From Clostridia bacterium (GTDB lineage: Bacteria > Bacillota > Clostridia > Oscillospirales > Acutalibacteraceae), in assembly GCA_017537245.1 (NCBI GenBank), contig JAFYLD010000012.1, positions 34,302-98,301 on the forward strand: a DNA stretch of 64,000 nt, read 5' to 3'. This document shows positions 17,729-23,958 of this stretch, in pieces. Position 1 is the stretch's first letter; every line of letters begins with the position of its first letter. The notes under the pieces are model-generated. The model searched no databases and was not told the DNA's origin. It was given only the letters and a program-made list of their open reading frames with translations. The position numbers and the translations under genes were made by a program.

Positions 17729-18001
17729 TTATAACTCCGGTAAACCTATTCCGTTATCTACTATACCAACAATAGCAGCGTCAACAGGAGCGCTTTCGCA
17801 GTTGCAACCAATTCTTGCTGCAGAACCTGTCGCTACAAGCACGATTTCACCAATGCCTGCGCCTACGTTGTCTATTGCTACAAATTTTTTATTTGGATCG
17901 CCAAGTTTTTCGATTGGCTCAATAACCATAAACTTAGAGCCGACCAACTTTTCGTTTTTGCGTGTAGAAACGATAGTTCCTACTACTTTTCCGACTAACA
18001 T
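17729..18001 (-). CDS. pduN: Pentameric vertex protein of the BMC shell (EutN/CcmL/PduN family)
   Basis: About 90 residues. The ATG at 18001 is preferred because the family begins MxxGxVVGxxxSTRK (here MLVGKVVGTIVSTRKNEKL); an upstream TTG at 18013 would sit almost on top of the Shine-Dalgarno AAGGGA. The segments VAIDNVGAGIGEIVLVATGSAAR and DAAIVGIVD are diagnostic. These pentamers cap the shell vertices. It is the only pentamer gene in the locus, where some loci have three. A strong hairpin (18059-18080) lies just upstream. Confidence 0.92.
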   Translation of the reverse strand: MLVGKVVGTIVSTRKNEKLVGSKFMVIEPIEKLGDPNKKFVAIDNVGAGIGEIVLVATGSAARIGCNCESAPVDAAIVGIVDNGIGLPEL

Positions 18002-18058
18002 TTTCGGTTTCAATCCCTTCTGATTGATTTTGTGCTTTGAGTCAAAAGCGGATGCTGT

Positions 18059-18080
18059 GGGGAGGAGAAATCTCCTCCCC
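18059..18080 (-). other. GC-rich hairpin without a T-tract, between shell genes
   Basis: GGGGAGGAGA (18059-18068) and TCTCCTCCCC (18071-18080) can form a 9-bp stem with a 4-base loop. On the minus strand it follows the shell gene ending at 18093 but is trailed by ACAGCATCC rather than T residues. An RNA-stabilising or processing element that lifts shell message above the downstream genes is more likely than a terminator (inference). Confidence 0.55.
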
Positions 18081-18092
18081 GTAAAGAAAAGA

Positions 18093-18371
18093 TTACTTCA
18101 ATGATGGAAGAATTTTTTCTACATCTGCGTGTGGTCTTGGGATTACGTGAGTTGCAACAACTTCGCCCAAAGAACCTGCTGATGAAGAACCGGCTTCTAC
18201 AGCAGCTTTAACTGCGCCTACGTCGCCGCGTACCATAACTGATACAAGACCTGAACCGATCTTTTCAGTACCGATAAGCTCTACGTTTGCAGCCTTTACC
18301 ATTGCGTCAGCAGCTTCGATTGCAGCTACAAGACCACGGGTTTCAACCATGCCTAATGCTTCAAGTGCCAT
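18093..18371 (-). CDS. pduA: BMC-H hexameric shell protein (PduA/PduJ-like), copy 1
   Basis: 92 residues, a single BMC domain. The start [13 protein letters not shown], the pore-loop segment [23 protein letters not shown] and the end [16 protein letters not shown] are canonical for the major shell hexamer. It is nearly identical to the core of the next gene upstream (91 of 92 residues, Ala to Asn in PHADV/PHNDV) and related to the protein at 19156-19428. AGGAGG precedes the ATG. Probably the main facet protein. Confidence 0.95.
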   Translation of the reverse strand: MALEALGMVETRGLVAAIEAADAMVKAANVELIGTEKIGSGLVSVMVRGDVGAVKAAVEAGSSSAGSLGEVVATHVIPRPHADVEKILPSLK

Positions 18372-18424
18372 TTTTGTTTCCTCCTGTTAAAATTTTAATT
18401 TATTAAATTAAATTTAATACAAAA

Positions 18425-18835
18425 TTATTTGAGTGATGGAAGAATTTTCTCCACATCGTTGTGAGGTCTTGGAATTACGTGTGTTGCAACAACCTCACCC
18501 AAAGAACCAGCCGATGAAGAACCAGCTTCTACAGCAGCTTTAACTGCGCCTACGTCACCGCGTACCATAACTGATACAAGACCTGAACCGATCTTTTCAG
18601 TACCGATAAGCTCTACGTTTGCAGCCTTTACCATTGCGTCAGCAGCTTCAATTGCAGCTACGAGACCACGAGTTTCAACCATACCTAATGCTTCAAGTGC
18701 CATGCTTCTTACCTCCTTTACCTCAGGTTCTATTTCCACCTTTACTTCTGCAGGCTTTTTTGCCGCAGCAGTTTTGGTAGTTGTTGTTTTTTTAGCAGCA
18801 GTTGTTTTACTGCCAGTAGTTTTAGAAGTAGCCAT
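18425..18835 (-). CDS. BMC-H shell protein with Lys/Thr/Ala-rich N-terminal tail and an internal start
   Basis: 136 residues. Residues 1-44 are low complexity (runs of K, T and A, then an acidic [13 protein letters not shown]), and residues 45-136 are a BMC-H domain almost identical to the 18093-18371 protein. The codons for EVKEVRS contain AAAGGAGGTAAGAAGC directly before an internal ATG at 18703, a full Shine-Dalgarno with 7-base spacing. So a 92-residue short form should be made too. The long form starts at 18835 in a TAATG overlap with the upstream shell gene, with a weaker AAGGAA site. The tail might bind nucleic acid, polyphosphate or cargo, on either shell face (inference). Confidence 0.9.
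   Translation of the reverse strand: MATSKTTGSKTTAAKKTTTTKTAAAKKPAEVKVEIEPEVKEVRSMALEALGMVETRGLVAAIEAADAMVKAANVELIGTEKIGSGLVSVMVRGDVGAVKAAVEAGSSSAGSLGEVVATHVIPRPHNDVEKILPSLK
18701..18717 (-). promoter_or_regulatory. Internal Shine-Dalgarno and start codon inside the tailed shell gene
   Basis: AGGAGGT (complement of 18711-18717) lies 7 bases before ATG (18701-18703) within the coding frame of the 18425-18835 gene. It is stronger than the ribosome site of the long form and would yield a standard 92-residue hexamer subunit. Confidence 0.65.
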
Positions 18836-19134
18836 TATTTAGTTCCTTCTTTCTTTTTCATTCGAGACGCGCTAAGTTCGAGTAGACGTTGCACCTCTTC
18901 ATGAGGACTTGCGATGACAGCGTGTGAAACAGGTTTTTTAATGGCGTTTGCCATTGCGTTATCTACCGCAGCGGTTACTGCAGAAACCTGACCTTCAACT
19001 ACAACTGTTACAAGTCGTCCGCCCAACTTACGCTCCCAGGTCACGAACTCTACGTCGGCCGATTTGCACATAATATCAAGGCAATCAATAGCAGCCGTTA
19101 CGCCCGAAACCTCTATAAGTCCGAGAGACTTCAT
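18835..19134 (-). CDS. BMC-H shell protein, divergent paralogue
   Basis: 99 residues, one BMC domain ([28 protein letters not shown]) with a changed pore region ([19 protein letters not shown]) and a basic tail ([10 protein letters not shown]). It differs clearly from the PduA-like copies, so it probably forms a hexamer with different pore chemistry. Its TAA overlaps the ATG of the tailed shell gene, indicating translational coupling. I could not assign it to a specific Pdu or Eut subfamily. Confidence 0.88.
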   Translation of the reverse strand: MKSLGLIEVSGVTAAIDCLDIMCKSADVEFVTWERKLGGRLVTVVVEGQVSAVTAAVDNAMANAIKKPVSHAVIASPHEEVQRLLELSASRMKKKEGTK

Positions 19135-19155
19135 ATTATTTTACCTCGTAAACAA

Positions 19156-19428
19156 TTAGAATTTAGGAAGTATTTTTTCTACATCAGCGTGTGGTCTTGG
19201 AATTACGTGAACTGCTACAAGTTCGCCAAGACGTGATGCGCTAGATGAACCTGCTTCTACAGCAGCCTTAACTGCGCCAACGTCGCCGCGTACCATTACA
19301 GATACAAGACCTGAACCGATTTTTTCGGTACCGATGAGTGTTACTTCTGCGGCTTTAACCATTGCGTCTGCAGCTTCGATAGCAGCTGTAAGACCACGGG
19401 TTTCTACCATACCAAGTGCTTCTTTCAT
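19156..19428 (-). CDS. BMC-H hexameric shell protein (PduA/PduJ-like), copy 3
   Basis: 90 residues. The ATG at 19428 is chosen because GGAGGA sits 7 bases before it; a TTG at 19443 would place that ribosome site inside the gene. The sequence [28 protein letters not shown] and the end [16 protein letters not shown] make it a close relative of the two copies downstream, less recently duplicated ([12 protein letters not shown] replaces [12 protein letters not shown]). Confidence 0.93.
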   Translation of the reverse strand: MKEALGMVETRGLTAAIEAADAMVKAAEVTLIGTEKIGSGLVSVMVRGDVGAVKAAVEAGSSSASRLGELVAVHVIPRPHADVEKILPKF

Positions 19429-19461
19429 TTTTGTATCCTCCAAAAACTAGACTAATTCGTT

Positions 19462-19776
19462 TTAATTTTTATCAAAAGCGTTAAGCTTTAACATTGGTTC
19501 TGTAGATGGTTCTGTTCTTGTGATAACGTGACTTGCAACTACACCGGACACGCCTTCTGCCGCTTGTTTTGCAGCGGCCATAGCAGCCTCTACCGCATCA
19601 ACCGAACCGCGGAATTTGATAGCAACAATTAGCGGAACTTCTAATGCATCGGCATTGCCGGGCTTGTTTTTGTCAAAGTTTTCAACAGTTACGTCTGCCG
19701 CTTTGCAACCTGCATCGCAAGCAACGAACGCTGCCACAAGACCAAAAACCTCTAATATACCTGTTGCATTACCCAT
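19462..19776 (-). CDS. BMC-H shell protein with an enlarged loop
   Basis: 104 residues. A BMC domain (GILEVFGLVAAFVACDAGCKAADVTVENF) with an insertion of about ten residues (DKNKPGNADALEVPL) before the pore strand VAIKFRGSVDAVEAAM. Three Cys or small residues near the start and the longer loop set it apart from the other hexamer subunits. It lies directly downstream of the alcohol dehydrogenase with an 11-bp gap, the first of five consecutive shell genes. Confidence 0.88.
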   Translation of the reverse strand: MGNATGILEVFGLVAAFVACDAGCKAADVTVENFDKNKPGNADALEVPLIVAIKFRGSVDAVEAAMAAAKQAAEGVSGVVASHVITRTEPSTEPMLKLNAFDKN

Positions 19777-19787
19777 AAGTTTTCTCC

Positions 19788-20987
19788 TTATTTATTAACA
19801 ACAGCGATTTTAAGACCTTCCATCTTGAGGTTTGTCTTAAATGCCTCGTCAATATCGTCAAGAGAATATTTGTGAGTAATAAGCTTTTCAATCGGAAGAC
19901 CGATACCCTTTGCGCGCTTTAAGAAATCGAACGTGGTAGCGTAATCACGAAGAGTGTATACCCAAGAACCAACGGTTGTGATTTCTTTTGAGCAGATATC
20001 AAAGTGTGGGTTGATGGTAGCGTCGCCACCATTGATAAAGAAGCCAAGTTCGCAAAGTCCACCGCCGTTACGGATGAACTTGTAGATATTGCTGTGAGCT
20101 ACAGGTGAACCTGTGCACTGGAATGCAAAGTCGGCATAGTAGCCGCCAAACGCATCTTTAACACCATCAGCAAGAGCTTCTGCGCCGCTGTAGTTTTTAA
20201 AGTTAACTACTGCGTTCGCGCCCATTTCTTTTGCAAAGTTAAGACGCTTGTCTTCGCCGTCAACCGCAACGATATTTTCAATACCCATTGTGCGAAGAAC
20301 TGCAATACAGATAAGACCGATAGGTCCGCAGCCTTGTACTACAACGCGGCTATTGAAACGAAGAATGCCTGTTGTCTTTGCGCGTTCTACTGCGTGAATA
20401 AGAACTGCGCATGGCTCGATAAGAATTCTTGAATCAAGGTCGAGGTCGCTTACGTTAAATATTGTTGAACCACCACGAACCAAGATATAATCACTAAACC
20501 AACCGTTTAGATGAACGTCGTCATCAGGAAGAAGACCATAAACGTCTGCGCCGCCAACGTTTTGTTTGTTAAGGTCGTACATTGTGATATCTGGGTTATC
20601 CTTAAATATCATACAAGTAACAACCTTGTCGCCAACGTTAAGTGGCTTACCTGCTGAGTCAACTTTTACATTTTTACCCATTTTTACGATTTCGCCGGTA
20701 CCTTCGTGACCAAGCGCTACCGGAATAAGACCGAATGGGTCGCGTTTATATTCGTGAGCATCAGTACCGCAAACACCACAGCCTTCAACCTTAACCAAGA
20801 TATCATCGTCGCCAACTACCGGCATTGGATATTCCTTGATTTCGATTTTTTCAAGACCTGTGAGCATTGCAACGCGTGCTGTAGCTGGGATTGCACCGCT
20901 TGCTGCAGGAGCCGGTGTGCTGATTCCGTTCATGCTATCAAGCACTTGACGTACTATTTGCTCTAAATTGGAAGAATTAATTTCCAT
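19788..20987 (-). CDS. Zinc-type alcohol/lactaldehyde dehydrogenase targeted to the microcompartment
   Basis: 399 residues of the medium-chain dehydrogenase family. The N-terminal helix (LEQIVRQVLDSM, 8-19) plus a Pro/Ala-rich linker (22-38) looks like an encapsulation peptide, so the core begins near residue 40. Catalytic zinc ligands are C73 (GCGVCGTDAHEY) and H94-E95 (GHEGTGE); the nucleotide fold follows at VVQGCGPIGLICIAV. The four-Cys structural zinc loop is absent. Most Pdu-type loci use an iron-dependent PduQ instead. It likely reduces propionaldehyde to propanol, lactaldehyde to 1,2-propanediol, or both, regenerating NAD. Its TAATG junction couples it to the gene upstream. Confidence 0.85.
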   Translation of the reverse strand: MEINSSNLEQIVRQVLDSMNGISTPAPAASGAIPATARVAMLTGLEKIEIKEYPMPVVGDDDILVKVEGCGVCGTDAHEYKRDPFGLIPVALGHEGTGEIVKMGKNVKVDSAGKPLNVGDKVVTCMIFKDNPDITMYDLNKQNVGGADVYGLLPDDDVHLNGWFSDYILVRGGSTIFNVSDLDLDSRILIEPCAVLIHAVERAKTTGILRFNSRVVVQGCGPIGLICIAVLRTMGIENIVAVDGEDKRLNFAKEMGANAVVNFKNYSGAEALADGVKDAFGGYYADFAFQCTGSPVAHSNIYKFIRNGGGLCELGFFINGGDATINPHFDICSKEITTVGSWVYTLRDYATTFDFLKRAKGIGLPIEKLITHKYSLDDIDEAFKTNLKMEGLKIAVVNK

Positions 20988-21466
20988 TATAGATACTTTC
21001 CTTTCTCGAAAATCTCTTTACCGTAGGCCGCAAGTGCGCTATCTTGCGCTTCACTGCCGCCGCTTATACCTAAACCACCGATTATTTCACCATCGGCATT
21101 TATTAGTGGCTCACCGCCACCAAAAATCACAATCTTACCGTTATTGGTAAATTGTATTCCATATAGCGAGCCGCCCGGTTGGGCGAGTGGTTTTAGCGTA
21201 CTTGTCGACATTTTAAGTGCTACCACCGTAAATGCCTTTTGCACCGCTACGTCATAGCTTGCAATGTAGGAGTCATCCATACATTGGACTAAAACAGGAT
21301 GTCCTGCTCTGCCCGATATAGCCACAACCGCTTTAACACCCATACTTGCCGCCTTTGCTTTTACTTTTTCAGCAAGCGAAAGCGCAATATCAAGTGTCAT
21401 ATCATGCGGCGCTTTTATCTCACGTACCACCTTATCTACGATGGCTTGCAGAGCCTGTTCGTTCAT
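20987..21466 (-). CDS. GlcG/HbpS-like protein (PduO C-terminal domain family)
   Basis: 159 residues. The core (DMTLDIALSLAEKVKAKAASMGVKAVVAI, then PGGSLYGIQFTNNGKIVIFGGGEP and IIGGLGISGGSEAQDSALA) is the haem-binding GlcG/HbpS/PduO-C fold. There is no adenosyltransferase domain, which fits a B12-independent locus. Residues 1-18 (MNEQALQAIVDKVVREIK) could again be an encapsulation helix. Homologues occur in many propanediol microcompartment loci, and the function is not established. It lies 2 bp after the aldolase gene. Confidence 0.85.
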   Translation of the reverse strand: MNEQALQAIVDKVVREIKAPHDMTLDIALSLAEKVKAKAASMGVKAVVAISGRAGHPVLVQCMDDSYIASYDVAVQKAFTVVALKMSTSTLKPLAQPGGSLYGIQFTNNGKIVIFGGGEPLINADGEIIGGLGISGGSEAQDSALAAYGKEIFEKGKYL

Positions 21467-21468
21467 AA

Positions 21469-22263
21469 TTATTTACCAAGCTGAGCGAGTACGCGCTTTG
21501 TGATTTCAGCAACCATGTCTGCGTCGCCCTTACCACATGTGCAGTTGCCACCGCAACCATGGCAGCTAGGCTGACCTGCTTTTGCATTTGGGCAAAGGTC
21601 TGCTGGGTGCTTACCCTTAAGGCCAAACTGACGACGGATTTCATATAGACGCTGTACTTGTGACTCAGAAAGCTCTTTAGCGCCGCCAAGTTGCTTAGAG
21701 ATGTAAAGAAGTTTTGCATAGAACTCTACTGATTCCATCTTGTGGTATGCGTTAAGAAGTGAATCAGAGAATGTAAGAGCGCCGTGGTTTTCAAGAAGAA
21801 CTGCGTCAAATGACTGCAAGTACTTTGAAACTGCATCTGGAATTTCTTCGGTAGAAGGTGTGCCGTATTCAGCGATTGGCACACAACCGAGAGCGATAAC
21901 TGCTTCTGGCATAATTGGTTGTGTTAGCGGAATACCAGCGATAGCAAAGCCTGTTGCATACATTGGGTGAGCGTGAACTACTGAGTTAACGTCAGGACGC
22001 TCTTTGTATACACGCATGTGCATTTTGATTTCACTAGAAGGCTTAAAGCCCTTGTTAGCCTGAATAACGTTACCGTTGCGGTCAACCTTACAAATGAATT
22101 CAGGAGTCATAAAGCCCTTACTAACACCTGTTGGTGTGCAGAGGAATTCGTTATCGTTAAGCTTTACTGAAATGTTACCATCGTTTGCAGCAACCATTCC
22201 CTTGTCATAAATACGCTTACCGATTTCGCATATTTGTTTTTTAATTTCGTACTCGTTTACCAT
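21469..22263 (-). CDS. Class II sugar-phosphate aldolase (fuculose/rhamnulose-1-phosphate type) with Cys-rich encapsulation tail
   Basis: 264 residues. Cleaves a ketose 1-phosphate to DHAP and lactaldehyde. Class II residues: E78 (SSEIKMH), zinc ligands H97 and H99 (VVHAHPM) and H160 (ENHGALTF). After the normal C-terminus (about 215) comes an extension with five Cys (C224, C234, C237, C241, C243) and a terminal helix (DADMVAEITKRVLAQL) that looks like an encapsulation peptide. An aldolase beside a glycyl radical diol dehydratase marks GRM5-type fucose/rhamnose organelles. Whether the substrate is fuculose-1-P, rhamnulose-1-P or both cannot be read from sequence. It has its own promoter at 22308-22336. 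Confidence 0.9.
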   Translation of the reverse strand: MVNEYEIKKQICEIGKRIYDKGMVAANDGNISVKLNDNEFLCTPTGVSKGFMTPEFICKVDRNGNVIQANKGFKPSSEIKMHMRVYKERPDVNSVVHAHPMYATGFAIAGIPLTQPIMPEAVIALGCVPIAEYGTPSTEEIPDAVSKYLQSFDAVLLENHGALTFSDSLLNAYHKMESVEFYAKLLYISKQLGGAKELSESQVQRLYEIRRQFGLKGKHPADLCPNAKAGQPSCHGCGGNCTCGKGDADMVAEITKRVLAQLGK

Positions 22264-22307
22264 GATAATTTCTCCTTATTTTGAAAAATTGATTTTTTTG
22301 CATTATG

Positions 22308-22336
22308 ATAATACCACACAAAAGCGGTAAAGTCAA
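22308..22336 (-). promoter_or_regulatory. Sigma-A promoter with operator-like box, for the aldolase and shell genes
   Basis: Minus-strand TTGACT (22331-22336), 17-bp spacer and TATTAT (22308-22313). The spacer contains TTTTGTGTGG (complement of CCACACAAAA at 22314-22323) touching the -10. The identical 10-mer lies in the promoter of the glycyl radical enzyme gene, so a common regulator, probably the DeoR protein, is likely. Confidence 0.7.
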
Positions 22337-22368
22337 CATAAAAAAGACTATTTTTTTGGTTTTCGTCG

Positions 22369-22806
22369 TTATTTTTGTGGTTTTTTGTGGTTTTTAAGGT
22401 GTTCTAATATTTGATTTATGCCTTTTCCTGTTTTAGAGTCCACTTTATAAACCGTTTCGCACCCCGAAAGCCGCAACCAACCCTCGGCTTTGGTGGGGTC
22501 TGCCTTTTCACACTTGGTTACAATACCTATTACCTCACGATTTACCATACAAGTAATGTTTGGTGGAAAGAGTGAATACTGTTCGTCGGCCGCTATCAAT
22601 AGCGCTACAACGTCAGCCTCATAAGCGTATAAGCAAAGCGCTGCGCCCAAATCGTGATTTTCGGCATATTCACCTGGTGTGTCGATTAAAAAATCGCCAT
22701 AGTCTATCGACTGTGTTTTTTGGTAGTGGGTTTTTTCACCTTTAAGCGCTTGAGTAAGTGTTGTTTTGCCTACCCCGCTGCGCCCCATTAAAATTAACTT
22801 TTTCAT
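22369..22806 (-). CDS. PduV/EutP-like small GTPase
   Basis: About 145 residues. The ATG at 22806 is chosen because it forms a TAATG junction with the upstream shell gene and begins the fold directly (MKKLILMGRSGVGKTTL, with the P-loop at 8-15). DTPGEY is the G3 motif; TKCEKAD fits the NKxD-type G4 position with Thr for Asn, as in PduV/EutP. Such proteins associate with shells and have been linked to organelle movement and, for EutP, to acetate-kinase activity. The C-terminal end is Lys/Pro-rich. Function here is unproven. Confidence 0.85.
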   Translation of the reverse strand: MKKLILMGRSGVGKTTLTQALKGEKTHYQKTQSIDYGDFLIDTPGEYAENHDLGAALCLYAYEADVVALLIAADEQYSLFPPNITCMVNREVIGIVTKCEKADPTKAEGWLRLSGCETVYKVDSKTGKGINQILEHLKNHKKPQK

Positions 22807-23165
22807 TAGGTCTTGGTCACTTCGCAAACCGTAAAGCCGAGTTTGTTTTGAACGTAGTCTGTAATAGCTAGAAGTGATGCCTCAACCTCTGACACGGTAC
22901 CTGTTAAAATCACCGTACCGCTAAATCTATCTACAAACCCTAGTTCAGCGCCCGAAGCTTTAATCGCTATGTCGCCTGCTATAATCGCCGTTTCACTTGG
23001 TGATACGGTAACTATACCGATAGCTCCCTTGTGGTCTGACGCAGGATCAAGTCCCAATTTCTTATAGAGTATATCATCGGGATTAGCGATTATGTGCGCT
23101 AACGTTATTTGTTTACCTGGGACAAGTTCTTGTATGATACGTGTCTTTTCGTTATCAAACTGCAT
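22806..23165 (-). CDS. pduU: Circularly permuted BMC-H shell protein (PduU/EutS-like)
   Basis: 119 residues. An extended N-terminal strand (TRIIQELVPGKQITLAHII), which forms the beta-barrel over the pore in PduU and EutS, precedes the permuted BMC fold (GAIGIVTVSPSETAIIAGDIAIKASGAELGFVDRFSGTVILTG). It lies between the activase and the PduV-like gene, and PduU and PduV are usually adjacent. The start has AGGAGG before the ATG. Confidence 0.9.
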   Translation of the reverse strand: MQFDNEKTRIIQELVPGKQITLAHIIANPDDILYKKLGLDPASDHKGAIGIVTVSPSETAIIAGDIAIKASGAELGFVDRFSGTVILTGTVSEVEASLLAITDYVQNKLGFTVCEVTKT

Positions 23166-23169
23166 ATCG

Positions 23170-23958
23170 CTAACCTCCTATATACGTCTTTAGTCCAAAC
23201 TGTTCGGCAGTTTGTTTTAGAACTTCCATTAGTTCGTTTGTTGGGGATTTTATATCGCCCATTTTATATTCACGGGCAAGTCCCGTGTATTTATCACGTC
23301 CCATACTGTGATACGGCAGCAAGTGTATCTCATCTACGTTTGGTAGGCTTGATGCAAACGCCGCTATCTCGGCAATCTCGGCCACCGTATCATTAAATGT
23401 CGGTATAACCGGCACGCGAATAATTAGTTTGTTTGCTTTGCTTGCTATCAATTTTGCATTTTCGAGTATTCTCTCATTTGGTTGTGAGGTAAACTCTTTA
23501 TGCTTTTCTGAATTTATGTGCTTAATGTCCATAAGCACCGTGTCTAAATAAGGTAGGAATCTTTCAATTACGTCCGCATTTGCAAAGCCCGTTGTTTCGA
23601 TCGCGGTATTTATTCCGCTTTCTTTACAAGCTTTAAGCAACGCCACCGCAAAGTCGGGTTGCAAAAGGCTTTCGCCACCAGAGAGTGTAACTCCACCGCC
23701 CGAGCGATTATAGTAAGGTCGGTCTTGTGTGACCTCGCTTAGTACCTCGGCAACCGTCACGTCGCGTCCCATAACCTTTGGTTTGCCGTTTTGCATCATT
23801 GTTTCAATCTCGTAGGATTGCGACTCCGGATTGCAACACCATCGGCAACGCAGCGCACAACCTTTTAAAAAGACTATTGTGCGAATACCGGGACCATCGT
23901 GGGTGGAAAAACGCTGTATATCAAAGATTCTACCTCGTACCGCGAGGTTGTCCATCAT
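23170..23958 (-). CDS. Glycyl radical enzyme activase (radical SAM), short form
   Basis: 262 residues. Makes the glycyl radical on the dehydratase using S-adenosylmethionine. The radical SAM motif is C34-x3-C38-x2-C41 (GCALRCRWCCNPES), preceded by STHDGPGIRTIVFLKGC; VTLSGGES and MDIKHINSEKH match GRE activases. Most diol-dehydratase and choline lyase activases are about 300 residues with an inserted two-cluster ferredoxin domain after the first motif. Here that segment holds no further Cys pairs, so the insert is missing, as in pyruvate formate-lyase activase. The ATG overlaps the stop of the dehydratase (TAATG), and a second ATG follows at 23955. Confidence 0.92.
   Translation of the reverse strand: MMDNLAVRGRIFDIQRFSTHDGPGIRTIVFLKGCALRCRWCCNPESQSYEIETMMQNGKPKVMGRDVTVAEVLSEVTQDRPYYNRSGGGVTLSGGESLLQPDFAVALLKACKESGINTAIETTGFANADVIERFLPYLDTVLMDIKHINSEKHKEFTSQPNERILENAKLIASKANKLIIRVPVIPTFNDTVAEIAEIAAFASSLPNVDEIHLLPYHSMGRDKYTGLAREYKMGDIKSPTNELMEVLKQTAEQFGLKTYIGG

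Noticed and set aside
17729-18013. TTG start at 18013 for the pentamer shell gene
   Set aside because: The Shine-Dalgarno would be too close, and family members start at the equivalent of the ATG at 18001.
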